Shown piece after piece: positions 8,743 to 16,570 of a stretch of DNA of 64,000 nt. The DNA comes from Rhodococcus opacus B4. GTDB lineage: Bacteria; Actinomycetota; Actinomycetes; Mycobacteriales; Mycobacteriaceae. Position 1 is the first letter of the stretch, and every line of letters starts with the position of its first letter. The stretch is taken from the NCBI RefSeq assembly GCF_000010805.1, contig NC_012522.1, forward strand, positions 3,410,001 to 3,474,000, written 5' to 3'. Both the position numbers and the translations under genes were made by a program. The notes below the pieces were generated by a model. That model had not been told where the DNA came from, did not search any database, and saw only the letters and a list, made by a program, of their open reading frames with translations.

Positions 8743-8769
8743 TTAGCACTCGGTCACCGGCAGTGCCAG
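8743..8769. promoter_or_regulatory. Degenerate CIRCE-like element
   Basis: Left half TTAGCACTC is an exact CIRCE half-site; after a 9-bp spacer the right half CAGTGCCAG matches GAGTGCTAA at six of nine positions. It sits between the better CIRCE site and the 49-aa gene, about 70 bp upstream of its GTG, and could be a secondary HrcA site. Confidence 0.5.
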
Positions 8770-8802
8770 AGTTTGCCGAGATGTTGCACCATCGCGCCGA
8801 AG

Positions 8803-8829
8803 CTAGCACTCCAAATTGGAGAGTGCTAG
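8803..8829. promoter_or_regulatory. CIRCE element (HrcA operator)
   Basis: CTAGCACTC, nine spacer bases, then GAGTGCTAG: a perfect 9-bp inverted repeat with the exact CIRCE architecture (consensus TTAGCACTC-N9-GAGTGCTAA). HrcA is the known repressor. It lies in the gap between the minus-strand small-protein operon (8675 leftward) and the plus-strand membrane protein (9046). Proximity and the second, degenerate copy favour control of the minus-strand operon; the site is symmetrical, so the plus-strand gene is also possible. Confidence 0.85.
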
Positions 8830-9045
8830 AGTTGCCACACCGACGCGTAAGTGACACGAATATTTCTGGCGCAGAGTAGGTTCCCGAACCACCTTCGGGG
8901 CTCAATCCCGCATCCGGCCGAGCACATGGTGGCTGAAAAGTAACTCTATTAGCGCCAGGGTGGGTCGACCCCGGGCGTTTTCAGCCGTTTCGTGTCATCG
9001 CGGTGTCGGTGCTCCCCCATTCCTTCGGTCCGATCAAGGAGGATC

Positions 9046-9360
9046 ATGACTACCCCCGCCCGCTCGTTTCCCGCCGAACCCGTCCGGACTTCCCCGCCGC
9101 CTGCGCGCCCGCGCCCCGCGACGCGCCTGTCCGATGCGGCGATCATGTTCGGGGCGTTATCCATCGCTACTTTCTGGATGTTCGGACTCGGCATCGCCCT
9201 CGGCGCGGCCGCCCTCGTCGCCGGGGCACTGGCCCTCCGGCATCCCGACATCGCCGACCACGAGTCGACCTCCCTGGAAGCACTGCTCGGCATGCTCGCC
9301 GGGGTGTGCGGCATCGCGGCCGGGCTGATCTTCCTCGTCTCCGCACTGCCCAATCTGTGA
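9046..9360 (+). CDS. Small membrane protein, DUF4190-like
   Basis: 104 residues. A Pro/Arg-rich cytoplasmic N-terminus (about 30 residues) is followed by a long hydrophobic segment at about 34-65 (MFGALSIATFWMFGLGIALG onward) and a second at about 78-102 (LLGMLAGVCGIAAGLIFLVSAL). This two-helix layout is typical of DUF4190-type membrane proteins. AAGGAGGATC gives a strong ribosome site. Function unknown; divergent from the CIRCE-preceded operon. Confidence 0.75.
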   Translation: MTTPARSFPAEPVRTSPPPARPRPATRLSDAAIMFGALSIATFWMFGLGIALGAAALVAGALALRHPDIADHESTSLEALLGMLAGVCGIAAGLIFLVSALPNL

Positions 9361-9708
9361 CCCGGCGGCCCGCTCCGTGCCCAGTCCGTGGACCGAGCCT
9401 GCCCGAGGGCGTCGTCCGATCTCAGCCAGCAGAGAGCAACCGGGCCGCGTTCGCACCGAGCGAACACTCCGGCAAACACGCAGGCCAGTGACGTCGGCGC
9501 AGACGGGGTTGCAATAGCGAAGCGCGGCGCCCACGACGTCCGACTGGTCCGGGCGGGTGCCCCGCTGCCGGAATGGGCGTATGTTTCTCAGGAGAGGTTG
9601 AGATCACAGCCTGGCAGACACTTCGTCCGTCACCGGCTGGCGCAACTCGCTTCGACTCGAGACCACCCAGGGTTGGCTTTCCGGCCGGTCACACCCCGGA
9701 GGAACACC
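9361..9708. other. Intergenic, no gene seen
   Basis: About 350 bp. No credible small ORF or strong hairpin was found. GGGCGTATGTTTC near 9575 could be part of a stress-sigma promoter for the STAS gene, but no matching -35 was identified. Confidence 0.3.
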
Positions 9709-10227
9709 ATGGCCACCTTTCGCTCCCTCGTCGACTCGCCCAAGCGCGTGCACATATCGCCGTCAGATACCTGGCAGTCACCCCACGCCGCCGCCGAAGT
9801 CGAGGGCGGATTTCGCATCGATATCGACGAACCCACCGGCGGTCCGGTGGTGGTCGCCGTGTCCGGCGACCTCGACGCTGTCACCGCCCCGGTGCTCACG
9901 GCGTGCCTCGACCAGGCTCTACACACTGGCCACAATGTGGTCATCGACCTGCTGGGTGTCCGGTTCCTCGGCTGCGCCGGCATCGAAGCAGTGCACCACA
10001 CCGCCCAACGGCGGCGGCTGACAATGGCCGCATCCCCGGAAGTGCACGCCATGCTGGGTCGGATCGGCATCGCGGCGGCGATGCCCTGCTTCGACACCCT
10101 CGCCGACGCCTTCCGCGCCGCACGTTCACGGGCTTCCGCGGACGCCTCTCACGCGGATCCGCCGATCCTCGGCCACTCACAACCGCTGAACTGCTCTTTC
10201 ACGGCCCTCTCCGGCACCGTCCAGTGA
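9709..10227 (+). CDS. STAS-domain protein (anti-sigma-factor antagonist type), phospho-site lost
   Basis: 172 residues, strong ribosome site CCGGAGG. A 45-residue N-terminal arm precedes a STAS domain (about 40-135: VVVAVSGDLDAVTAPVLTAC, VVIDLLGVRFLGCAGIEAV). At the position of the DSSG loop of SpoIIAA-type antagonists, where the Ser is phosphorylated by the anti-sigma kinase, this protein reads GCAG. If it works in a partner-switching circuit it should be insensitive to that phosphorylation. A paralogue with the same change is at 17998-18519; both share DEPTGGP and DTLADAF. Confidence 0.85.
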   Translation: MATFRSLVDSPKRVHISPSDTWQSPHAAAEVEGGFRIDIDEPTGGPVVVAVSGDLDAVTAPVLTACLDQALHTGHNVVIDLLGVRFLGCAGIEAVHHTAQRRRLTMAASPEVHAMLGRIGIAAAMPCFDTLADAFRAARSRASADASHADPPILGHSQPLNCSFTALSGTVQ

Positions 10228-10343
10228 CGGTTCCGGCGGGCACCTGCTGGCGGTCAGGTGGGTAGCCGGCGGCATGCCCTCGTCCGCACTCGCAGCGGCC
10301 GCGAACCTCACACCACCCGGACCCGCAGCACCCGACACAGTAA

Positions 10344-10817
10344 ATGAGCGCACCGATGAGCCCCGTACCGGCCAGTGCCGCAAGCACCACCGCCGCCCGC
10401 CGCGCGAATTCGCCCTGGGCCGTCCCAACCGGCGCCCACAACCCCGGAGACTGGCGCATCCGGGCGGCGTGCCGCAATGCCCCAGCGTCGCTCTTCTTCT
10501 CCCCAGAGGGCGAACGCGGCCACGACCGGGCCCGCCGCGAGGCCGACGCCAAACGCATCTGCCACGACTGCCCCGTCATCGGTCCATGCCGCGAGTACGC
10601 CCTGGATGTCGCCGAACCGTACGGAACGTGGGGCGGACTTGCCGAAAACGACCGCAGACGCCACACCAGAGCCCTACAACACCAGATTCTCCTCCCCTCG
10701 CATTCCCGGGCGGCGGACAACGATGAGCACACCAGCGAATCCGCCATCCCCGCCAGTCCGCCGTGTCATGGCAACCCGGCACCACAACGACAACCCCGGG
10801 CGGCGGGCACACCGTAA
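10344..10817 (+). CDS. WhiB-family iron-sulphur transcription factor
   Basis: 157 residues. Cluster-ligating cysteines are present in the usual spacing: one in RIRAACRNAP, then CHDCPVIGPC (CxxCxxxxxC). GTWGGL, the turn that contacts the principal sigma factor in WhiB proteins, follows. The C-terminus after about residue 110 is polar and poorly structured. Two in-frame starts (MSAPMSP) are possible, neither with a strong ribosome site. Subclass cannot be assigned. Located among other stress-response genes. Confidence 0.9.
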   Translation: MSAPMSPVPASAASTTAARRANSPWAVPTGAHNPGDWRIRAACRNAPASLFFSPEGERGHDRARREADAKRICHDCPVIGPCREYALDVAEPYGTWGGLAENDRRRHTRALQHQILLPSHSRAADNDEHTSESAIPASPPCHGNPAPQRQPRAAGTP

Positions 10818-10855
10818 CTTCGAGCAACATCGGTCGGCGACAAGGAGCACACGCA

Positions 10856-11404
10856 GTGGACAAACACCCCACCCCCACCCTGACCGGGCTCGAGCCAGAT
10901 GGTGCCGCCGATGCCACACCGCCCATCCCGCCTCAGGGGATCGAATCAGGCGCTCCCCCAGCAGTAATACTTGCGGACGACGTCGCCCCGGCCCCACTCC
11001 ACTGCGTCGAGAGCGCCCCATCCCGCACCGAGGTGCTCGATGCCCTGTTCACCGTCTTCCCCCTGCCGCTGACCGTCCACGACGACCGGCGACGGGTGCT
11101 GTTCACCAACCCCACCTACTCCGCACTCCTCGGATACCCCCTCGACGAACTCGCAGGTGAGTGCGACTGGCTGCTGCTGCCCTCCGACACCCCACGGTGG
11201 CGCCGATTCGTGCGAGAAACCCTGCACAGCAGAGGCTCTCGGAGCACCTACTTCCGGCTTCGACACCGCGGCGGGGACTGGCTGTGGGTACACGCCCGCG
11301 GGTCGGCGTTCACCGCCGGCACCACCGACCTGCTGACGGTGGTGTGGAAGGACTGCAGCAACGAGATCTGCGATGACCCCAGAGCTCTGTCTCCGCAACT
11401 GTGA
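10856..11404 (+). CDS. Single PAS-domain protein
   Basis: 182 residues from a GTG with AAGGAG nine bases upstream. The first 65 residues are Pro-rich linker. Residues about 70-175 form one PAS domain with PAC (FTVFPLPLTVHDDRRRVLFT, YSALLGYPLDELAGE, FRLRHRGGDWLWVHARGSAF). No output domain is attached, so it is a sensor or partner module acting in trans. Neighbours (WhiB, STAS, MerR) suggest a signalling role. Ligand unknown. Confidence 0.8.
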   Translation: MDKHPTPTLTGLEPDGAADATPPIPPQGIESGAPPAVILADDVAPAPLHCVESAPSRTEVLDALFTVFPLPLTVHDDRRRVLFTNPTYSALLGYPLDELAGECDWLLLPSDTPRWRRFVRETLHSRGSRSTYFRLRHRGGDWLWVHARGSAFTAGTTDLLTVVWKDCSNEICDDPRALSPQL

Positions 11405-11527
11405 GACCCGATTCCCCTCGTCCGCCCCGGTGAAATCACGTGGGTCCGTCAGGCTGCCCGGCGTATTTCACGTCAACTGAGGGTACATCTGTACATGTTC
11501 AGCGCGCCCTGCACGTCGGGCTGAACC

Positions 11528-11564
11528 GGGCTCCGTGAGCCGCCGACATCGGCTCACGGAGCCC
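11528..11564. terminator. Bidirectional terminator between PAS and MerR genes
   Basis: Perfect 14-bp stem GGGCTCCGTGAGCC / GGCTCACGGAGCCC with a 9-nt loop, placed between two convergent genes (PAS ends 11404, MerR ends 11607), so it probably serves both. Confidence 0.8.
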
Positions 11565-11606
11565 AGACCTGCACTCCGGCGCCGTGCCCGCGTCCGTCGC
11601 CGGGTT

Positions 11607-11996
11607 CTACCGGCATCCTCCCCGTTGCGTCCTGACATCGCCGGTCACTGCTGCCGGACGGTGTTTTCTGAGTTCCGCGTTGTCGCTCTCGAGTCTGTTG
11701 TTGATCTCGAGGAGTCGCTCGTTATCGCCCGCGAGCGCGGAATTGGCGTGCTCGAGGTCCAGGACCCGGGCGATACCCGTGAGGTTGACACCCTCCGTGA
11801 TCAACTCGGCAATGCGCCGCAAGCGGACCAGATCGTCGTCGCTGTAGCGGCGGGTACCGCCGCTGGTACGAGACGGGGTGATCAGGCCGTGCTGTTCGTA
11901 GAAGCGCAGCGCCTGGGTACCGAATCCGGAGAGCTCGGACGCTACGGTGATGCCGTAGACGCCCCGTCGTGCTCGCGACTCGTCGTCGACCACCAT
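11607..11996 (-). CDS. MerR-family regulator, HspR-like
   Basis: 129 residues from an ATG preceded by GGAAGGA. Winged-HTH of MerR type at about residues 10-75 ([40 protein letters not shown]), followed by [20 protein letters not shown] and a heptad-like coiled coil ([20 protein letters not shown]). HspR, the heat-shock repressor, has this arrangement, and the gene is divergent from an Hsp20 gene, the classical context. No metal-binding Cys pair is present. It probably controls the divergent hsp20 and itself. Confidence 0.8.
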   Translation of the reverse strand: MVVDDESRARRGVYGITVASELSGFGTQALRFYEQHGLITPSRTSGGTRRYSDDDLVRLRRIAELITEGVNLTGIARVLDLEHANSALAGDNERLLEINNRLESDNAELRKHRPAAVTGDVRTQRGGCR

Positions 11997-12122
11997 CGCG
12001 CGTCCTTCCTGCATATCGAGTGCGCACAAGCCCTTGCGGCGGACTACTGCGTTTGCTATAACGAATCTACAGCATTTGCTGAAGGTTACCTATCACGATT
12101 CAGGTTTCTGGAGGTGGACACA
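11997..12122. promoter_or_regulatory. MerR/hsp20 divergent control region
   Basis: 126 bp with an AT-rich core. GCGTTTGCTA at about 12050 and GCATTTGCTG at about 12073 form an imperfect direct repeat about one helical turn times two apart; the second is part of CAGCATTTGCTG, a near-palindrome. GCGTTTGCTAGAG occurs again at about 13246, upstream of the GAF-ANTAR gene, suggesting a shared regulator site. No canonical HAIR element (CTTGAGT-N7-ACTCAAG) is present. Confidence 0.45.
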
Positions 12123-12542
12123 ATGTTGATGCGCACTGACCCGTTCCGCGACCTCGACCGGCTGGCTCAGCAAATCCTCGGCACCACGGCACGACCGGCG
12201 GCAATGCCGATGGACGCGTGGCGCGAAGGCGAACAGTTCGTGGTCGAGTTCGACCTGCCCGGGGTGGACGCCGACACGGTCGAGTTGGATGTCGAACGCA
12301 ACGTTCTGACCGTTCATGCCGAACGTCCCGGGCGCGCTGACAGCCAGGAGATGGTCGCCTCGGAGCGGCCGAGGGGAGTGTTCAGCCGTCAGCTGTTCCT
12401 CGGCGACAACCTCGACACCGACCGGATCGCCGCGACCTACGAATCGGGTGTACTCCGGCTGACGATCCCGATGGCCGAACGCGCCAAGGCCCGGAGAATC
12501 GAGATCGCCCGTACCGAGGAGCGGAAGGCTGTCAACGCCTGA
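12123..12542 (+). CDS. Hsp20/alpha-crystallin small heat-shock protein
   Basis: 139 residues, ribosome site GGAGGTGG. The N-terminal arm [18 protein letters not shown] leads into an alpha-crystallin domain (about 32-125: [57 protein letters not shown]). The GVLxLxxP box is present as [11 protein letters not shown]-independent holdase that binds unfolding proteins. Divergent from a HspR-like MerR repressor. Confidence 0.93.
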   Translation: MLMRTDPFRDLDRLAQQILGTTARPAAMPMDAWREGEQFVVEFDLPGVDADTVELDVERNVLTVHAERPGRADSQEMVASERPRGVFSRQLFLGDNLDTDRIAATYESGVLRLTIPMAERAKARRIEIARTEERKAVNA

Positions 12543-12583
12543 TCCGTGCCGACTCACACCACTTACGGGAGGGGTGAAACACC

Positions 12584-12916
12584 ATGGTGGACGTACACGA
12601 CAGCACACTGATCGTGGAACCGGATCTGCCACAGAGCGAATGCCTCTGGGATGCACTCGAGTACCGACTGCTGGCAGCCGAGGTGGACCTGATCTTCGCC
12701 GACGCGCTCGCACCCGTCCGCATCGACGGGGAACCGACCGTGACAGCAACCCGCATCTCCGGCGGGAGCACGAGGACTCCGCTGCGCGAGTCGGGGACCG
12801 CCGCACCACGGAGGAGTCCCAACCCGGAAGTGGGTGCCACTCAACGCTCCCCACCTCATCGTGAAGAGGGACGATCAGCGGAGAACCATCGAAGGCAGGT
12901 GATGTCTCACGCGTGA
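12584..12916 (+). CDS. Hypothetical protein downstream of hsp20
   Basis: 110 residues with a good ribosome site (GGGAGGGG). The first half (MVDVHDSTLIVEPDLPQSE, ECLWDALEYRLLAAEVDLIF) has plausible amphipathic helices; the second half is rich in Arg, Ser and Pro. It starts 41 bp after hsp20 and is probably cotranscribed. No family recognised; the real protein might be shorter if the 3' end has drifted. Confidence 0.5.
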   Translation: MVDVHDSTLIVEPDLPQSECLWDALEYRLLAAEVDLIFADALAPVRIDGEPTVTATRISGGSTRTPLRESGTAAPRRSPNPEVGATQRSPPHREEGRSAENHRRQVMSHA

Positions 12917-13077
12917 CAACCTCCGAGGAGTTACTGCGCTACCCACGACTCTGGTGTCGCCTGTTCCGTTTTCCCCGAACGGGCAGCCGATCGGCACACC
13001 GAACGCCCCGCCACCGCGTGGCGACAACCGGTGGACGGGCCGCGCAGACACATGATCCTCACCCTCGTCCATCCATA

Positions 13078-13115
13078 GCCCCGGCCTGCCCCTCTCGCGC
13101 TGGACAGGCCGGGGC
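13078..13115 (+). terminator. Hairpin terminator after the hsp20 operon
   Basis: 11-bp stem GCCCCGGCCTG / CAGGCCGGGGC with a 16-nt loop, about 160 bp after the hypothetical protein that follows hsp20. Confidence 0.65.
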
Positions 13116-13257
13116 CACTTCACGTTCAGTCGCACACCCAACCGCCCTCGCGCCTCCCCGATCGGCCGAGCCGGGCGCGCACTGCAGGCGGGGCATTGCC
13201 CACACAGCCTTGCACTCGAGTGGCCGGAGCCGAAAATATCTTCAGCGTTTGCTAGAG

Positions 13258-13297
13258 ATAAATTCGGGCGAACGAATATAAATTCGGGCGAACGAAT
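13258..13297 (+). repeat. Perfect tandem 20-bp repeat upstream of the GAF-ANTAR gene
   Basis: Two identical copies of ATAAATTCGGGCGAACGAAT abut each other, ending 15 bp before the GTG start. Each contains an AT-rich ATAAAT that could serve as part of a -10 box. The duplication may double a promoter or operator. Confidence 0.8.
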
Positions 13298-13312
13298 AAG
13301 GAAGGGGAGATC

Positions 13313-14101
13313 GTGTCCGAGTACAGCAGTGTCGACACAGATATCGAGGCGGCCGAAAAGGCACTCGACGCCTTGCGTCGGCTTCTCGAAGAAGACGTCC
13401 CCAGACAGATTCTCCTGCAACGCCTGTCCGAATGGGCCGTCGAGGCCTTCGTCGGCGCGGAGGTGGCCGCAGCGTTTCTTCCGGCAGGCACCGGCGGCAG
13501 TGGGTCGGTGGCGTGCACGGACCCTGGTGTCGCCACGCTCGAGGATGCTCAGATACGGACCGGTGAGGGGCCGGGTCCTGCCGCGACGGACACGGGCACC
13601 GTGCTGGTCGGTGATTTCGGTGGCGGGGTGGTGGCGCGGTGGCCGGCTTTCGCTTCCGCGGCGGAAACAGCCGGGTTCGAGACGGGCAGTTTTCTGTGTG
13701 CGCCGCTGCCGGTGGGAGACGGAACAGGATCGCTGAATCTTTACAGTCGTGTCGGCCAGTCCTTCTCGGAACTCGACGCTGCCCTGCTCGGCGTGTACAC
13801 CACCCTGATCGCGTCGACGATCCGCCTGGCACGAGAGGGCCGGGACGCGCGTGAGGAAGTCGCGGGCCTGATCAAAGCCATGGAGTCTCGCAGCATCATC
13901 GAGCAAGCGAAGGGCATCGTCATGGCCACCGGGGGCGTGTCCGCGGACGCCGCCTTCGATTTTCTTGTCGTCAGCTCACAACACAGAAACGTCAAACTCG
14001 CCCGGCTCGCACAGGAACTCGTCGACATGACGTCCGGCGCCGCCGAACAGAACGGAACGGAACGCGGTGACGGTGCAATCAGTCAGGCGAACCGGCGGTA
14101 A
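13313..14101 (+). CDS. GAF-ANTAR domain RNA-binding antiterminator
   Basis: 262 residues from GTG after GGAAGGGGAG. GAF domain at about residues 20-160 and an ANTAR domain at about 175-235 containing SRSIIEQAKGIVMATGG and AFDFLVVSSQHRNVKLARLA, with the conserved aromatic/Ala helix pattern. ANTAR proteins bind paired hexaloop hairpins in nascent mRNA and prevent termination. No pair of such hairpins was recognised nearby. Low-complexity tail after residue 240. The signal sensed by GAF is unknown. Confidence 0.88.
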   Translation: MSEYSSVDTDIEAAEKALDALRRLLEEDVPRQILLQRLSEWAVEAFVGAEVAAAFLPAGTGGSGSVACTDPGVATLEDAQIRTGEGPGPAATDTGTVLVGDFGGGVVARWPAFASAAETAGFETGSFLCAPLPVGDGTGSLNLYSRVGQSFSELDAALLGVYTTLIASTIRLAREGRDAREEVAGLIKAMESRSIIEQAKGIVMATGGVSADAAFDFLVVSSQHRNVKLARLAQELVDMTSGAAEQNGTERGDGAISQANRR

Positions 14102-14368
14102 TGACCCGACTCCCTCACAAGGTTGGAGCAATTGCTACGCCACAGGATTACTCTCGCTCACCGCAGGGTACTTCGATACTCACGCCCTCGTCGTGTCCGG
14201 ACGCGGCGACGGCCAGGCTCCCCGGTTAAGCCCGTAGCCGGCGGGGCCGCCCAGAAGAGGTCGCCGCACTCGTCCGGAGTCGGCGATCAATGAAAGATCA
14301 GCGGTGTCCCGCGACGGGAATTACAGTCCGGGCGAGCCGGGTAGCACTCCGCATGAAGTGGAGGTCAG
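14102..14368. other. Intergenic, nothing convincing
   Basis: A 42-codon frame beginning at 14101 overlaps the ANTAR stop as TAATG, but has neither codon bias nor similarity that I recognise. No hairpin of note. Confidence 0.25.
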
Positions 14369-14464
14369 ATGGTCAACGTGCTGCTGTTGGTGATCATGCC
14401 CGCAGGCGGTACGGCGAGTGCCGTCACGCTCCACCGCATCGGCCGGGGCACGGCGAATGAGTAG
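14369..14464 (+). CDS. 31-aa peptide coupled to pncC
   Basis: MVNVLLLVIMPAGGTASAVT then HRIGRGTANE and stop. GTGGAGG lies seven bases before the ATG, and the stop overlaps the following start in ATGAGTAG. The N-terminal 12 residues are hydrophobic. It may be a leader whose translation delivers ribosomes to pncC, or a small membrane peptide. Confidence 0.45.
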   Translation: MVNVLLLVIMPAGGTASAVTLHRIGRGTANE

Positions 14465-14921
14465 CTGTGAGGAGCGTGCGGAACGGATCTCGGCGACAGC
14501 CCGCGATCGGCAACTCACTGTCGCCACCGCGGAATCGCTGACCGGTGGGAGGATCTCCGCCGTTCTCGGTGCCGCACCGTCCGCGTCGGAGTGGTACCGG
14601 GGCAGCATCGTCGCCTATGCCAGCTCCGTGAAACATGGATTGCTGCAGGTCCCCGACGGCCCGGTGGTCAGCGAGCCCAGTGCTCGCGCGATGGCGACTT
14701 CGGTGGCAGATCTGCTCGGCGCAGATCTGGCGGTGGCGGTCACCGGTGCCGGCGGACCGGATCCTCAGGACGGACAACCGCCGGGCACAGTATGGTTCGG
14801 GGTTGTCGCCGGCGGCGTGGCGCGCACCGAACTGCGGCACTTCGACGGTGATCCGGGCGATGTGGTGGAGGCGACCACCGCCCATGCACTGTTCCTGCTC
14901 GAGGAGGCGCTCCGCCGGTAG
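14457..14921 (+). CDS. pncC: Nicotinamide-nucleotide amidohydrolase PncC (short CinA C-terminal form)
   Basis: 154 residues covering only the CinA C-terminal domain. TAESLTGGRISAVL (family TAESxTGG), YASSVKHGLLQV, VAVTGAGGPDPQDGQPPGTVWFG are diagnostic; Ser and the Lys in SVKHG correspond to catalytic residues. Deamidates NMN to NaMN, recycling pyridine nucleotide. The MocF-like N-terminal domain of full CinA is absent. Start ATG at 14457 overlaps the upstream peptide; no separate ribosome site, so translation is probably coupled. Confidence 0.85.
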   Translation: MSSCEERAERISATARDRQLTVATAESLTGGRISAVLGAAPSASEWYRGSIVAYASSVKHGLLQVPDGPVVSEPSARAMATSVADLLGADLAVAVTGAGGPDPQDGQPPGTVWFGVVAGGVARTELRHFDGDPGDVVEATTAHALFLLEEALRR

Positions 14922-14934
14922 GCACGGTCGAGCC

Positions 14935-15350
14935 GGAACCTCAGCGGCGCGTCAACGAGGGACTGCCTCAGCGCATCCAGGCTGCTGCACTGGGCGCTGC
15001 TCCACCCTCGTGCAGGGAACGGGAGAATCCGGGTCACCGCCGAGGTACCGGTGCTGCCCGGCAGCAGATGCCACTCGGTCTCACGTGAATCCAGTGGGAT
15101 CTTCAAGGCAAGGCCGAGCACGTCCGGTACTCCCGACGGGGTTCCCACTCCCCCGGACAGTGTGGCCACCACGTCGACCGGTGTTCTCGTGGAGCGTCTA
15201 CCGCGGCGAGTCCAGGCAGACGTGCCCTGTTACCACCAGGCCACGCGGATGGAAAACCCGGCAGCCGCCCCGCAACGCGGCGGCCGCTTGAAACGGCATC
15301 CCCACAACCAGTGTCCGTGCGGTATCGAGGGACCGCTGCGCCAGAGGCAT
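14935..15350 (-). pseudogene. Frameshifted remnant of a catalase-like haem-domain protein
   Basis: Minus-strand pieces in different frames: MPLAQRSLDTARTLVVGMPF with RVFHPRGLVVTGHVCLDSPR then a TAG at 15198; followed in another frame by DVVATLSGGVGTPSGVPDVL, GLALKIPLDS, WHLLPGSTGTSAVTRILPFP and ARGWSSAQCSS. Together they resemble a small actinobacterial protein family distantly related to the catalase fold (SRxxGxPxxxPDVLGLAxRxP). At least one frameshift near 15195 and loss of the C-terminus make it a probable pseudogene. Family call is from memory and moderate. Confidence 0.45.
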
Positions 15351-15379
15351 GAGCCGCTGCTTTCTGTCCGCACTCACCC

Positions 15380-15880
15380 TTACTTCAGGACGGCGTCGAC
15401 GGTCTTCTTCAACGCCGACGGTTGGGCGGGCGAGGTGGGCGCCTTCTCCTTCAATTCGAGCAGCCGTGCACCGATCTCCTGGAGTTTCTTCCGTCCCAAC
15501 TCTTCTCGCACCGTGGGAAACCACTCCTGCTCCTCTTCTTCGATGTGGTGTTCGACGTTCTCGATCAGTACGGCGGTCTTCGCGTCGAACCGCTCGTCCC
15601 CCGGATTCATCGCTGCCAGCTCGACGACCAACATGTCCGCGACATGATGTTCTTCGTAGGATTCGAGGATGTCGTCCTCGAGATCCGGGACGAGGTCGCG
15701 CACCTTCGGATACATTCCCTCATTTTCGATGTAGGTATGCACCGTCAGCGCTTCGATGATCTTGTTCACGATGCGGCCCTTCTCTTCCTCGGCGTCCGGT
15801 CCCGCACCGCGGAAATTCCGGAACAATTTCCGGATCTCCTTGTGGTCATTCTTCAGAATCACGATCGCATCAGTCGACAT
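15380..15880 (-). CDS. Hemerythrin HHE-domain protein
   Basis: 166 residues forming a four-helix bundle. Candidate di-iron ligands: His in LKNDHKEIRKLF, His/Glu in VHTYIENEGMYP, HH in YEEHHVADML, His/Glu in ENVEHHIEEEEQEWFP. The C-terminus is Lys-rich. Actinobacterial relatives bind O2 or NO or respond to oxidative stress. It is convergent with pncC and separated from it by the catalase-like remnant. No cotranscribed neighbour is seen. Confidence 0.9.
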   Translation of the reverse strand: MSTDAIVILKNDHKEIRKLFRNFRGAGPDAEEEKGRIVNKIIEALTVHTYIENEGMYPKVRDLVPDLEDDILESYEEHHVADMLVVELAAMNPGDERFDAKTAVLIENVEHHIEEEEQEWFPTVREELGRKKLQEIGARLLELKEKAPTSPAQPSALKKTVDAVLK

Positions 15881-16341
15881 GACTACCTCACACAGGGGAA
15901 TCGGATGGAACAGTCCGGGAGGGGACCTCGTTTACGCAGTACCCACCCCGCACCACTCGCTAACACCCAGGCGTGCTGGTCCCGCCGGCCAATACTTTTC
16001 ACCCGGATAACCGACCTATTCCGCCACGATGGCCGCGCCGAGGAGGACATGCTCGCTGCCGCGGCTGCAGCAGGCACTCGGCGTCGATGCGCTGCGCCGG
16101 ACCCGGCGGGTCTCCGACTATCGGGCGCCGTGCCGCCCCGATTACCCTATCGGCCAGATTTCGTCATCGAGGCGCCTGGCAAGCGGCGCCCGCCCTCGCA
16201 TCACGGTATGGGTAATCGGACGCGGATCCGGGTAAACGATTGCCGACGACGAGGAACGGTAACGGCGGGCCGACGTCGAACCTGAATTGAAGATGTGCAT
16301 TCGACCGATCGGATGCGTCTGACCGAGAGGGTGTGCAGATC
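15881..16341. other. Intergenic region with a spaced inverted repeat
   Basis: About 460 bp upstream of the 55-aa gene, without credible ORF. CCGATTACCC (16138-16147) and GGGTAATCGG (16210-16219) form a perfect 10-bp inverted repeat 62 bp apart, which could be a pair of regulator half-sites or stem of a large hairpin. Confidence 0.4.
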
Positions 16342-16509
16342 GTGCCTCGCATCGAAGACCCCGCCAGCGGCAATGCTGCCGGTGCCGGATCGGAAGACGA
16401 TCCGATCCGGTGGCCGGATCCGAGTCCGCTGGACCTGTGGTGGCGACGGGTGATGTCCGATAGTCTCCGCCCCAACCCGATTCGACGTCACGGCGAACGA
16501 AGGGAGTGA
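16342..16509 (+). CDS. 55-aa small protein, paralogue of the 49-aa RWPDPSPLxxWW protein
   Basis: GTG start with GAGAGGGTG upstream; an in-frame GTG at 16333 is an alternative. The chain reads VPRIEDPASGNAAGAGSEDD, then PIRWPDPSPLDLWWRRVMSD and a basic tail (NPIRRHGERRE). Shares RWPDPSPL-x2-WW with the ORF at 8526-8675 although the flanks differ, showing selection on the protein. Function unknown. It lies 61 bp upstream of the next gene and may be cotranscribed. Confidence 0.6.
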   Translation: MPRIEDPASGNAAGAGSEDDPIRWPDPSPLDLWWRRVMSDSLRPNPIRRHGERRE

Positions 16510-16570
16510 CCGCTCCACGGCACCGGTAGACCCTCAGCCCGTCCTGACCTTCACCTGACATTGGGGCCTC

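Larger units (their letters stand above)
12917..13312. other. Intergenic region with terminator and repeat, no gene
   Basis: Holds the hairpin at 13078-13115, the TTTGCTA motif near 13246 and the tandem repeat at 13258-13297, described separately. No credible ORF on either strand. Confidence 0.4.

Noticed and set aside
14101..14230. 42-codon ORF overlapping the ANTAR stop as TAATG
   Set aside because: No ribosome site beyond the overlap, unbiased codons and no recognisable feature.
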